Of a stretch of 64,000 nucleotides of DNA, positions 32,559-40,329 are shown one piece after another. The notes under the pieces are model-generated. The model made no database searches, was not told the origin of the DNA, and saw nothing but the letters and a program-made list of their open reading frames with translations. The translations under genes were made by a program, and so were the position numbers. This stretch comes from Fodinibacter sp963834965 (GTDB lineage: Bacteria > Actinomycetota > Actinomycetes > Actinomycetales > Dermatophilaceae). How positions within the stretch are numbered: the stretch's first letter is position 1; each line of letters starts with the position of its first letter. The stretch covers positions 62,001 through 126,000 of the forward strand of contig CAWIEI010000002.1 of NCBI GenBank assembly GCA_963834965.1, written 5' to 3'.

Positions 32559-33263
32559 TCAGGACAGGTGGTGCAGGGAGCCGTCGGCGATCCAGGACCG
32601 GAGCAGCCGGGCTTCGAGGTCGAGGCGATGCTGCCAGTTGACCTTGGTGTGGCCACCGGAGTGGTGCGACCACGACGTCTGCTCCTCGTCGTCGAGGAAC
32701 GAGAAGCCGGTGCCCACCAGGTCGGCGTCGGGGAACATCTCGTGCGCCAGGAACAGGGCGGTGGTCCCCGCGGTCGGGATCACCGAGCCGGCAGGGGCGG
32801 ACGCGTCGAGGGCCTGCACCACGCGCTTCTTCACGACAGCGTTGGGCAGCGGCATCGCGCCGAGGTCCTCGGGCCAGAAGCCGGCGTGGAGCAGCAGGCC
32901 GATCTGGTCGCCGGGGCGGTACTGCACGAATCCGGCCTGTGGCACCAGGTAGGCGCGGTCACGGTAGCCGCGCAGCGTCGAGGTGGTGAAGGACGTCGCC
33001 CGCGACAGCACCACCGCGTGGCAGGCGGTGCCCACGGTCGGCGCGACCCCGGGGCCGTCGAGGACGAAGGAGTTCAGCCGGATGACGAGGTCGGCGGCAT
33101 CGATACGGACGGCCCGCGCGGCATCTGGCTGCAGCGGTGCGTTGCCCACGACGGCGACCCGCTCGATCGGCCGCCGGGCGGCGTAGGCCAGCAGGAGGGA
33201 GCGAAGCTGATCCCACTGCGCGTCGCGCGTCGCCTCGATCTCAGCCCTCAGCACGGGCCACAT
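32559..33263 (-). CDS. GT29-like sialyltransferase (nonulosonic acid transferase)
   Basis: 234 residues. Three motifs correspond to animal-type GT29 sialylmotifs. L is VAVVGNAPLQ...DAADLVIRLNSF...PTVGTACHAVVLS (residues 36-87). S is IPTAGTTALFLAHEMFPDADLVGTGF split over 162-187. VS is H212-x4-E217 in QHRLDLEARL. The usual L/S cysteine pair is not obvious. GT29 enzymes move sialic acid from CMP-sialic acid to glycans and are rare in bacteria. Only 18 bases separate it from the CMP-sugar synthetase gene upstream, so a CMP-nonulosonate donor is very likely. No signal peptide or membrane segment, so it acts in the cytoplasm, before export. Acceptor unknown. Confidence 0.78.
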   Translation of the reverse strand: MWPVLRAEIEATRDAQWDQLRSLLLAYAARRPIERVAVVGNAPLQPDAARAVRIDAADLVIRLNSFVLDGPGVAPTVGTACHAVVLSRATSFTTSTLRGYRDRAYLVPQAGFVQYRPGDQIGLLLHAGFWPEDLGAMPLPNAVVKKRVVQALDASAPAGSVIPTAGTTALFLAHEMFPDADLVGTGFSFLDDEEQTSWSHHSGGHTKVNWQHRLDLEARLLRSWIADGSLHHLS

Positions 33264-33281
33264 CGTCCCACGGCCGTGCCG

Positions 33282-34043
33282 TCATCCTGCGGAAACGTCG
33301 GGATCGACGAGCCAGGGCAGGACGACCCGCCCACGCTGCACGGCCGCCTCGAGGTCTTCGAACTCCTCGAGGTAGTCGATGGCGTAGGCCCGCCACTCGG
33401 GGATCTCGACCATCCCGTGCCGACCTTCGTCGAACCAGGAGTCCTCCAGGCGTCGAACGAAGGCCGAGGTCCACACGTAGAACGCGCCGTTGATGCGCAG
33501 GTAGCGGGCGGTGTCCTGACGACGGGTGACCCCAGCTCCCTCGTGGAAGTACCGCTCGAGCAGGCCGGGCTCGTCGACCGACGGGCGCACCCCGACCCAT
33601 ACCGGGTTGAACGAGGGCTGCGACACCGAGATCACGCCGTCGAGGTCGGGGGAGGCGAGCAGCTGGTCGACGGCGGCGTCGACCTCCGCGGGCACTCGTG
33701 CTGGACTCGTGGGGTCCAGCAGCACCACGGCGTCGTAGGGCAGCCCCTCCTGCTCCTCGACCGCGGCCAGGGCGTGGCGCAGCACCGGCGCCATGGGCGT
33801 GCGGTCGGTGGCGAGCTCGGGCGGCCGCAGCCAGGGGACGTCGCCCCCGTGCTCTCGCGCGACCTGCGCGATGTGCGGGTCGTCGGTCGACACGATGCAG
33901 CGGGTCATGGTGCGCATCGCCGACGCGGCCCGCAGCGAGTGCGCGATGAGGGGGAGCCCGGCCAGGGGTCGGACGTTCTTGCCCGGCAGCCCGGTCGAGC
34001 CGCCGCGCGCCGGGACGACGGCGAGCACCCGAGGACCGCTCAT
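33282..34043 (-). CDS. legF: CMP-nonulosonic acid cytidylyltransferase (LegF/NeuA-like)
   Basis: 253 residues. It joins CTP and a nonulosonic acid to give the CMP-sugar donor. Nucleotide-binding motif VVPARGGSTGLPGKNVRPLAG, then STDDPHIAQVA, RPPELATDRTPMAPVLRHAL, LLDPTSPAR and the metal-site region RINGAFYVW...AIDYLEEFEDLEAA. ATG at 34043 has GGAGG eight bases upstream and is preferred over GTG at 34058. It heads a minus-strand operon with the GT29-like and coiled-coil genes and is divergent from legH, 62 bases apart, which suggests a shared control region. Specificity for legionaminate rather than neuraminate is inferred from the neighbouring pathway. Confidence 0.88.
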   Translation of the reverse strand: MSGPRVLAVVPARGGSTGLPGKNVRPLAGLPLIAHSLRAASAMRTMTRCIVSTDDPHIAQVAREHGGDVPWLRPPELATDRTPMAPVLRHALAAVEEQEGLPYDAVVLLDPTSPARVPAEVDAAVDQLLASPDLDGVISVSQPSFNPVWVGVRPSVDEPGLLERYFHEGAGVTRRQDTARYLRINGAFYVWTSAFVRRLEDSWFDEGRHGMVEIPEWRAYAIDYLEEFEDLEAAVQRGRVVLPWLVDPDVSAG

Positions 34044-34105
34044 CAAGGGTGCCTCCACGGTTGGGCCACGGTTCGGGCGGCGACCGCCACCGGTACGGTG
34101 TCAGC

Positions 34106-34750
34106 ATGTCAGATGGGCTCCGGCCGGCCGTCTCGTCGTGGGTCCTCATCGGTGCTGGTGGGCACGCCCGCGTACTCCACGACGTGCTGGTTCGCAGCGG
34201 CGCCTCGGTGCTCGCGGTCAACGGCGACGCGCGCGGCCCCGCGTGGGACGTCCCGGTGCTCGACGACGACGAGCTCGCCGTCCTCGCGACCCGCACCGGT
34301 GCCGCCGTGGCCCTCGGGGTCGGTGACGACGCACGGCGCAGCCGGCTGCTCGACTGGGCCACGCAGCGCGGGCTGGCCCTGCCGCCGCTGGTCGCGTCGA
34401 CGGCCACCGTCGCGCGGTCGGCGGCCCTCGGCGCCGGCACCGTGGTGCTCGAGCACGCGCACGTCGGGCCGTCCGCCAGCATCGGGCGCGCCGTCGTCGT
34501 GAACACCGCTGCCGTCATCGAGCACGACGCCGTGGTCGGCGACGGCTGCCACGTCGCGCCCGCGGCGGTGCTGCTGGGGGCGGCCCGGGTGGGCCCGGGG
34601 TCGCTGGTGGGGGCGGGCGCGAGGGTGCTTCCCGGCATCCGCGTCGGGGCGGGGGCCGTCGTCGGTGCGGGAGCGGTCGTCGTGGAAGACGTGCCCGACG
34701 ACGCGGTCGTGACGGGTGTCCCCGCCCGGCGCGTCGAGGTGCGCCGGTGA
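34106..34750 (+). CDS. legH: NeuD/PglD-family sugar N-acetyltransferase (LegH role)
   Basis: 214 residues. The N-terminal sugar-nucleotide-binding Rossmann part begins WVLIGAGGHARVLHDVL. From about residue 95 a left-handed beta-helix of hexapeptide repeats follows (ATVARSAALGAGTVVLEHAHVG, IGRAVVVNTAAVIEHDAVVGDGCHVAPAAVL), with the catalytic His in IEHDAVVGDGCHV. In legionaminic synthesis such enzymes N-acetylate the 4-amino sugar nucleotide. ATG at 34106 suits the family. Its stop overlaps the GTG of legI (GTGA), starting a chain of six coupled genes. Confidence 0.85.
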   Translation: MSDGLRPAVSSWVLIGAGGHARVLHDVLVRSGASVLAVNGDARGPAWDVPVLDDDELAVLATRTGAAVALGVGDDARRSRLLDWATQRGLALPPLVASTATVARSAALGAGTVVLEHAHVGPSASIGRAVVVNTAAVIEHDAVVGDGCHVAPAAVLLGAARVGPGSLVGAGARVLPGIRVGAGAVVGAGAVVVEDVPDDAVVTGVPARRVEVRR

Positions 34751-35796
34751 CCGGCGCCGGGGTGCGGATCGGCACGCTCGAGCTGCCCCGCGACGGCGAG
34801 GTGGTCGTCATCGCCGAGGCCGGGGTCAACCACGACGGCGACCCCGACCTCGCCCACCGGCTCGTCGACGTGGCGGCCGACGCCGGCGCGGATGCCGTGA
34901 AGTTCCAGACCTTCGACCCCGACCGGCTGGTCTCCGCCGCGGCCGACGCGACGCCCTACCAGCGGGCCCGCGGCTCCGCTGCCGACCAGCACTCGCTCCT
35001 GGCGTCCCTGACCCTGCCCTCGTCGGTGTGGGCCGAGCTGCGCGACCACGCGACCGAGCGGGGCGCGGTGTTCCTCAGCACGCCGTTCGACCTGGGCAGC
35101 GCCGAGCTGCTCGTCGGGCTGGGGGTGCCCGGGCTCAAGGTGTCGTCGGGCGAGCTGACCAACACCCCGTTCCTGCGCGAGCTCGCCACCTTCGGGGTGC
35201 CGCTGCTCGTCTCCACCGGCATGGGCTCGGCCGCCGAGGTCGCAGGTGCCGTCGAGGCCTGCTCGGCGGCGCCGGGCACCGTGCTCTTCCACTGCGTCTC
35301 GGCCTACCCGGCTCCCCTCGAGCAGTGCAACCTGCGGGCCATCCCGGCGATGGCCGAGGCGCACGGCCTTCCCGTGGGCTGGTCCGACCACACGACGGGG
35401 ATGACGAGCGCGCTCGGCGCCGTGGCCCTGGGCGCGTGCGTGCTCGAGAAACACGTGACCACCGACCGCACGAGGTCGGGCCCCGACCACGCGGCATCCC
35501 TCGAACCCGGCGCGCTGGCGGAGTACGTCGCGCAGTGCCGCGCTCTCGCCGGCGCCCTCGGCGACGGCACCAAGCGCCGGGTCCCGGCCGAGGAGGAGAA
35601 CGCCGCGCTCGTCCGGCGAAGCTGGCACGCCGCCCGTGTGTTGCCCGCCGGCACGGTGCTCACCGCCGACGACCTGGTGCTGCTGCGGCCCGAGGGCGGG
35701 GCAGCACCGTCCGAGGTGCTGGCCGGCCGCGTCGTGCGCACCGCCGTCGAGGCCGGCGCGCCGGTCCGTCCCGACGCGCTCGAGGCGCCCCGGTGA
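34747..35796 (+). CDS. legI: N-acetylneuraminate/legionaminic acid synthase
   Basis: 349 residues, NeuB family. It condenses phosphoenolpyruvate with an N-acyl aminohexose to a nine-carbon acid. The N-terminal TIM barrel has VVIAEAGVNHDGDPDLAHRLV, DAVKFQTF, LSTPFDLGSAELL, GLKVSSGELTNTPFL, LHCVSAYP-like FHCVSAYPAPLEQCNL, GWSDHT and EKHVTTDRTRSGPDHAAS. The C-terminal SAF (antifreeze-like) domain from about residue 285 reads VLPAGTVLTADDLVLLRPEGGA. All catalytic regions are present. Coupled to legH upstream and legG downstream by four-base overlaps. Confidence 0.92.
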   Translation: MTGAGVRIGTLELPRDGEVVVIAEAGVNHDGDPDLAHRLVDVAADAGADAVKFQTFDPDRLVSAAADATPYQRARGSAADQHSLLASLTLPSSVWAELRDHATERGAVFLSTPFDLGSAELLVGLGVPGLKVSSGELTNTPFLRELATFGVPLLVSTGMGSAAEVAGAVEACSAAPGTVLFHCVSAYPAPLEQCNLRAIPAMAEAHGLPVGWSDHTTGMTSALGAVALGACVLEKHVTTDRTRSGPDHAASLEPGALAEYVAQCRALAGALGDGTKRRVPAEEENAALVRRSWHAARVLPAGTVLTADDLVLLRPEGGAAPSEVLAGRVVRTAVEAGAPVRPDALEAPR

Positions 35797-36971
35797 GCGA
35801 GCCCGTCGCGCCCGCCGGCACCGTCTCGGTGGCCGCCTTCGTCGGCACCCGGGCCGACCTCGGGCCGCTCGGGCCGGTGCTCGTCGCCCTCGCCGACGCC
35901 CCGGACGTCGACCTCACCGTGCTCACCGGGGTCGCCTGGACCGCCGAGTCCCTGGCGCAGGCGCTCCCGGCGCGCCCGCAGCCCTGGCGCATCGTCGCGC
36001 TCGCCGACCCGGTCACCGGTCGGCTCGACGCCGCCGCCGTCGTCCGGCACGGCCCCGGCCTCTCCGCCGGGGCGGGCACCCACTTCCTCGACGCCCGCCC
36101 CGACGTCCTGGTGGTGCTCGGCGACCGCTGGGAGCTGCTCCACGTCGTCCCGCAGGCGGTGCTCGCCGGCATCCGCGTCGTGCACCTGCACGGGGGCGAG
36201 GTCACCGAGGGGGCGGTCGACGAGCGGGTGCGGCACGCGGTGACCAAGCTGGCCGACCAGCACTGCGTCGCCTCGGCCGATGCCGCGCGCCGGGTGCGCA
36301 GCCTCGGCGAGCCGGCCGACCGGGTGCACGTCACCGGGGCCCCGGGGCTCGACCGGGTCGCCGGTCTGGCCCGGCCCAGCGAGCAGGCGCTCGCCGAGGC
36401 CCTCGGCCGCGAGGTCGTGCGACCCCTGGCGCTGTTCACCTACCACCCGCCCACGGCCGTCGAGGGTGCCGAGGTGCGCACCTGGGCCGCTGGGGCCCTG
36501 CGGGCCACCGCTGCGCGCTGCGGCACGGTCGTCGCGACCCACCCCGGCATGGATGCCGGGCGCGACGAGGTGCTCGCGGCGCTGGCCGACGCCGCCGACG
36601 AGCCCCGCGTGCTGGTGGTCGAGAACCTCGGGCCGCGCTACCCCCTGGTCCTCGCCGGGGCCGACGTCGTGGTCGGCAACTCCTCGTCCGGCGTCATCGA
36701 GGCGGCCAGCGTCGGCATCCCCGTCGTCGACGTCGGCGACCGCCAGCGGGGCCGGCTGCGGGGCGAGAACGTGGTGCACGCCGACGAGGGCGAGGCTGCC
36801 GTCGCGGCGGCCCTCGACCTTGCCCTGTCACCCGCGCACCGGGCCCGGTCCGCCGCGGCCGTCAACCCCTACGGCGACGGCTCCGCCGCGGCCCGGGTGC
36901 TCGCCGTCGTGCGCGCGGCTCCGGCCGTGTCGCTCGCCAAGCCCTTCGTCGACGCCCCGGAGGCACGATGA
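35793..36971 (+). CDS. legG: UDP-sugar 2-epimerase, hydrolysing (LegG/NeuC-like)
   Basis: 392 residues, GT-B fold. It releases UDP while inverting C2, giving the free 6-deoxy diamino-mannose-type sugar that legI uses. Motifs: FVGTRADLGPLGPVL, LVVLGDRWELL, RVVHLHGGEVTEGAVDERVRHAVTKLADQHCVA split over about 127-158, VTGAPGLDRV, PLALFTYHP and GNSSSGVIEAASVGIPVVDVGDRQRGR near the UDP site. Length is normal. GTG overlaps the legI stop. The N-terminal region is unusually Ala/Pro-rich, in line with genome composition. Confidence 0.88.
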   Translation: MSEPVAPAGTVSVAAFVGTRADLGPLGPVLVALADAPDVDLTVLTGVAWTAESLAQALPARPQPWRIVALADPVTGRLDAAAVVRHGPGLSAGAGTHFLDARPDVLVVLGDRWELLHVVPQAVLAGIRVVHLHGGEVTEGAVDERVRHAVTKLADQHCVASADAARRVRSLGEPADRVHVTGAPGLDRVAGLARPSEQALAEALGREVVRPLALFTYHPPTAVEGAEVRTWAAGALRATAARCGTVVATHPGMDAGRDEVLAALADAADEPRVLVVENLGPRYPLVLAGADVVVGNSSSGVIEAASVGIPVVDVGDRQRGRLRGENVVHADEGEAAVAAALDLALSPAHRARSAAAVNPYGDGSAAARVLAVVRAAPAVSLAKPFVDAPEAR

Positions 36972-38026
36972 CCGTCCCCGATCTCGATCAGGCCTGCGCC
37001 CCGGACACCGCATCGCTGCGTGAGGTGATGGAGGTGATCGACCGGCACGCGTCGTCGATGAGCGTGCTGGTCGACGGCGACGGGCGGGTGGTCGGCGTCG
37101 TGACCGACGGCGACGTGCGCCGCGCCCTGCTCGCCGGTGCCGCCGTCGACGACCCGGCCCTCCCGCACGCGACCCCGAACCCGCACGTCGTGCGGGAGGG
37201 CTCACCGCGGGCCCTGGTCCTGGACCTGATGCGGGCGCTGCGGATCTCCGCGGTGCCCGAGGTCGACGCGCAGTCGCGGATCGTGCGGCTGCACACCCTG
37301 TCCGACGTCGTGGGCAACGAACGGCTGCCGAACGTCGCCCTGGTGATGGCGGGGGGCCCGGGGTCCCGGCTCGGCCACCTCACCAAGGACACCCCCAAGC
37401 CGCTGATGACCGTGGGGGGCCGCGCCATCCTCGACTGGATCGTGCTCGGCCTCGTCGGTGACGGCATCCGCGAGGTCTACGTCAGCGTCAACCACCTCGC
37501 CCACCGCATCGAGGAGCACCTCGGCGACGGCTCGCGGCTCGGCTGCACCGTGCACTACCTGCGCGAGGAGCCCGACCAGCCGCTCGGAACCGCGGGGTCG
37601 CTGCGGCTGCTCCTCCGGGCCCGCCCCGAGCTCACCGACCCCGTGCTGGTGATGAACGGCGACCTCATGGTCGAGTACGACGCCCGGGCCCTGCTCGCCT
37701 ACCACGCGGCGCACGAGGCGGCGGTGACGATGGGGGTGCGCTCGTACCAGCACCAGGTGCCGTTCGGAGTGGTCGAGCGAGGCGCCGACGGCCACGTCAG
37801 CGCGATCGCCGAGAAGCCGATGCTCACGCTCGAGATCAACGCGGCCGTCTATGCCGTCGAGCCCGAGGTCGTCGGCCTGCTGCCCGAGGGCGCGTCGAGC
37901 ACGATGCCGTGGTTGGTCGAGCAGTGCCTCGCCCGCGACCGCACCGTCGCCGCGTGGGCCATCAGCGAGGACTGGATCGACGTCGGCACCCCCGTCGACC
38001 TCGCCCGTGCGAAGGGACAGCTGTGA
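36968..38026 (+). CDS. ptmE: CBS-pair nucleotidyltransferase (PtmE-like)
   Basis: 352 residues. The N-terminal CBS pair (about 16-115) has MSVLVDGDGRVVGVVTDGDVRRALL and ISAVPEVDAQSRIVRLHTLSDV. The C-terminal sugar-1-phosphate nucleotidyltransferase from residue 122 has VALVMAGGPGSRLGHLTKDTPKPL, VYVSVNHLAHRIEEH, LREEPDQPLGTAGSL, VMNGDLMVEYD and EDWIDVGTPVDLARA. This exact fusion is that of Campylobacter PtmE, which makes GDP-glucosamine and starts the legionaminic route with GDP-linked sugars. ATG overlaps the legG stop (ATGA). GDP rather than UDP linkage is inferred from the domain fusion. The CBS domains may allow nucleotide feedback. Confidence 0.87.
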   Translation: MTVPDLDQACAPDTASLREVMEVIDRHASSMSVLVDGDGRVVGVVTDGDVRRALLAGAAVDDPALPHATPNPHVVREGSPRALVLDLMRALRISAVPEVDAQSRIVRLHTLSDVVGNERLPNVALVMAGGPGSRLGHLTKDTPKPLMTVGGRAILDWIVLGLVGDGIREVYVSVNHLAHRIEEHLGDGSRLGCTVHYLREEPDQPLGTAGSLRLLLRARPELTDPVLVMNGDLMVEYDARALLAYHAAHEAAVTMGVRSYQHQVPFGVVERGADGHVSAIAEKPMLTLEINAAVYAVEPEVVGLLPEGASSTMPWLVEQCLARDRTVAAWAISEDWIDVGTPVDLARAKGQL

Positions 38027-39063
38027 ACGCATCCGAGCAGGCCACCCCCGGCGGTGAGGTGTCCCTCGCGGGGCGCACCGTGCTGGTGACGGGGTCCGAC
38101 GGCTTCATCGGCAGCCACGTGGTCGAGCGGGTGCTCGCCGCCGGCGGTCGGGTGAGGGCCTTCTGCCTCTACACGAGCAACGGCACCCTCGGCTGGCTCG
38201 AGGAGTCGCCGGCCTTCGGCGCGGCCCTGGCCGACGGCCGCGCTGAGGTCGTGCTCGGCGACATCCGCGACCCGGAGCACGTCGCCGCATCAGTCGAGGG
38301 TGCCGACGTCGTGCTGCACCTCGCCGCGCTCATCGCGATCCCGTTCTCCTACGTCGCGCCGCGCTCCTACGTGGAGACCAACGTCATCGGCACCCTCAAC
38401 GTGCTCGAGGGCGCGCGTCGGCACGGCACCCCGCGGCTGGTCAACACCTCGACCTCGGAGGTCTACGGCACCCCGGAGCACGTGCCCATCACCGAGGCGC
38501 ACCCCCTGCGCGGCCAGTCGCCGTACTCCGCGTCGAAGATCGGCGCCGACAAGATGTGCGAGTCGTACGCCCTGTCCTTCGGCACGCCCGTGGTCACGCT
38601 GCGCCCCTTCAACACCTTCGGGCCGCGCCAGTCCGCGCGCGCCGTCATCCCGACCGTGCTGTCGCAGCTGCTCGCCGGGGCCGACGAGCTGCACCTGGGC
38701 GACCTCACCCCGAAGCGCGACTTCACCTTCGTCACCGACACCGCCGAGGGCTTCGTGCGGGCGGCCGTCGCCGACCTCGAGCCCGGGGCCACCATCCAGC
38801 TCGGCACCGGCCGCACCGTCTCCGTCGGCGAGGTCGTCGAGCTGTGCCGCACCGTCACCGGCTCGGCTGCGCGCATCGTCACCGACGAGCAGCGGATCCG
38901 CCCCGAGGGGTCGGAGGTGCAGGTGCTCCTGTCCGACCCGAGCCGGGCGGCGGCAGAGCTCGGCTGGCACCCCACGGTGTCGCTCGAGGACGGCCTCGTC
39001 GCGACCGCCGAGTGGCTGCGGCCGCGAGTCGACCCGGCCACGGCAGGGCGGTACCACCGATGA
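38023..39063 (+). CDS. legB: NAD-dependent 4,6-dehydratase (LegB-like)
   Basis: 346 residues, extended short-chain dehydrogenase. NAD site VLVTGSDGFIGSHVVERVLAAGG; LHLAALIAIPFSY; catalytic STSEVYGT; YxxxK active pair in SPYSASKIGADKM; RPFNTFGPRQSARAVIPTVLSQ; FVTDTAEGF. The closest known roles are 4,6-dehydration of GDP- or UDP-N-acetylhexosamine in legionaminic acid synthesis. GTG at 38023 overlaps the ptmE stop (GTGA); an N-terminal 16-residue leader precedes the Rossmann fold. The stop overlaps the ATG of legC. Confidence 0.9.
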   Translation: MNASEQATPGGEVSLAGRTVLVTGSDGFIGSHVVERVLAAGGRVRAFCLYTSNGTLGWLEESPAFGAALADGRAEVVLGDIRDPEHVAASVEGADVVLHLAALIAIPFSYVAPRSYVETNVIGTLNVLEGARRHGTPRLVNTSTSEVYGTPEHVPITEAHPLRGQSPYSASKIGADKMCESYALSFGTPVVTLRPFNTFGPRQSARAVIPTVLSQLLAGADELHLGDLTPKRDFTFVTDTAEGFVRAAVADLEPGATIQLGTGRTVSVGEVVELCRTVTGSAARIVTDEQRIRPEGSEVQVLLSDPSRAAAELGWHPTVSLEDGLVATAEWLRPRVDPATAGRYHR

Positions 39064-40247
39064 GCGCGACGCCGGGCGAGGCCCACGCACCCGGCGCGCG
39101 TGGGCCGGCCGGCACCATCCCGCTGGCCGTTCCCAACATCGGCGCGCTGGAGCGCGACTACGTCCTGCGCGCCGTCGAGTCCGGGTTCGTGTCGTCGGTG
39201 GGGCCGTTCGTCACCCAGTTCGAGGAGGCCTTCGCCGCCCGGGTCGGTTCGCGGTACGCCGTGGCCTGCTCGTCCGGGACCGCCGCCCTGCACGTCGCCT
39301 TCCTCGTGCTCGGCGTGCGCCCGGGCGACGAGGTGCTGTGCTCCGACTTCACCTTCGTCGGCTCGGTCAACCCCGTCGCCTACACCGGTGCCAGGCCGGT
39401 GCTGGTCGACTCCGAGCGCTCGACGTGGAACCTCGACCCCGCCCTGGTGGCGGCCGAGCTCGACCGCCGCGCCGCAGCGGGGGAACGCCAGCCCGCGGCC
39501 GTCGAGGTGGTGCACGTGCTGGGCCAGCCGGCCGACCTCGCCCCGGTGCTCGACGCCTGTGCCCGCCACGGCGTGCCCGTCGTCGAGGACGCCGCCGAGT
39601 CGCTCGGCGCCGGGTGGTCCGCCGGGCCCCTTGCCGGGAGGCAGACCGGCGCCGTGGGGCGGGTCGGGGCCTACTCGTTCAACGGCAACAAGATCGCCAC
39701 CACTGGCGGCGGCGGCATGCTCGTCACCGACGACCCCGACCTGGCCGCCCGCGCGCGCCACCTCACGACCCAGGCCAAGGTGCCGGATGTCGGTTACCTG
39801 CACGACGAGGTGGGCTACAACTACCGCCTCACCAACGTCGCGGCGGCCCTGGGCCTGGCCCAGCTCGAGCGGCTCGACGAGTTCGTCGAGCGCAAGCGGG
39901 CCATCGCCACCCGCTACGACGAGGCGATCGCGGGTACCGGGCTGGTCGCGCCGCCGCGGGTCGGCGGCATGGACGCCACCTACTGGCTCTACTCCGTGCT
40001 GGTGCCCGCGGACGACCCCGGTGGCCGTGCCGGCTTCCTCGAGCACCTGGCCGCGGCCGGGGTGGGGGCCCGGGCGCTGTGGCGCCCGTTGCACGACCAG
40101 CCGCCCTACGCCGACGCCCCGGTGCTCGGCCGCGACGACGTCTCCGGTGACCTGTTCCGCCGCGGTGTCTCGCTGCCCTGCGCCACCGAGCTCACTGAGT
40201 CCGACCAGGAGCGCGTGGTCGCCGCGGTGCGCTCGTTCTGGGCGTGA
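39060..40247 (+). CDS. legC: DegT/DnrJ/EryC1 aminotransferase (LegC-like)
   Basis: 395 residues, PLP fold type I. It adds the 4-amino group to the keto sugar made by legB. Visible: IPLAVPNIGALERDYVLRAVESGFVSS, CSSGTAALHVAFLVLGV, CSDFTFVGSVNPVAYTGA, VVEDAAESLGA, PLP-lysine in YSFNGNKIATTGGGGM (NK instead of the more common SNKT), VGYNYRLTNVAAALGLAQLE. LegC enzymes share this NGNK form. ATGA overlap with legB; last gene of the six-gene operon. The stop is followed by an 82-base gap before the acyl-CoA dehydrogenase gene. Confidence 0.9.
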   Translation: MSATPGEAHAPGARGPAGTIPLAVPNIGALERDYVLRAVESGFVSSVGPFVTQFEEAFAARVGSRYAVACSSGTAALHVAFLVLGVRPGDEVLCSDFTFVGSVNPVAYTGARPVLVDSERSTWNLDPALVAAELDRRAAAGERQPAAVEVVHVLGQPADLAPVLDACARHGVPVVEDAAESLGAGWSAGPLAGRQTGAVGRVGAYSFNGNKIATTGGGGMLVTDDPDLAARARHLTTQAKVPDVGYLHDEVGYNYRLTNVAAALGLAQLERLDEFVERKRAIATRYDEAIAGTGLVAPPRVGGMDATYWLYSVLVPADDPGGRAGFLEHLAAAGVGARALWRPLHDQPPYADAPVLGRDDVSGDLFRRGVSLPCATELTESDQERVVAAVRSFWA

Positions 40248-40305
40248 TGCCGCTGTCGCCGACCGTCATCGGCGGCGCCCGGGTCGCCCGCGAGAGACAC
40301 CACGC

Positions 40306-40319
40306 TTACCGCTCAGTAA
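40306..40319 (+). promoter_or_regulatory. TTAC-N6-GTAA dyad before the acyl-CoA dehydrogenase
   Basis: TTACCGCTCAGTAA is an imperfect palindrome ending 10 bases before the ATG. Similar TTAC...GTAA sites precede fatty-acid catabolism genes of actinobacteria and are bound by TetR-type regulators; which regulator applies here is unknown. Its closeness to the start suggests a short or absent leader. Confidence 0.45.
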
Positions 40320-40329
40320 CATGGGTCGC

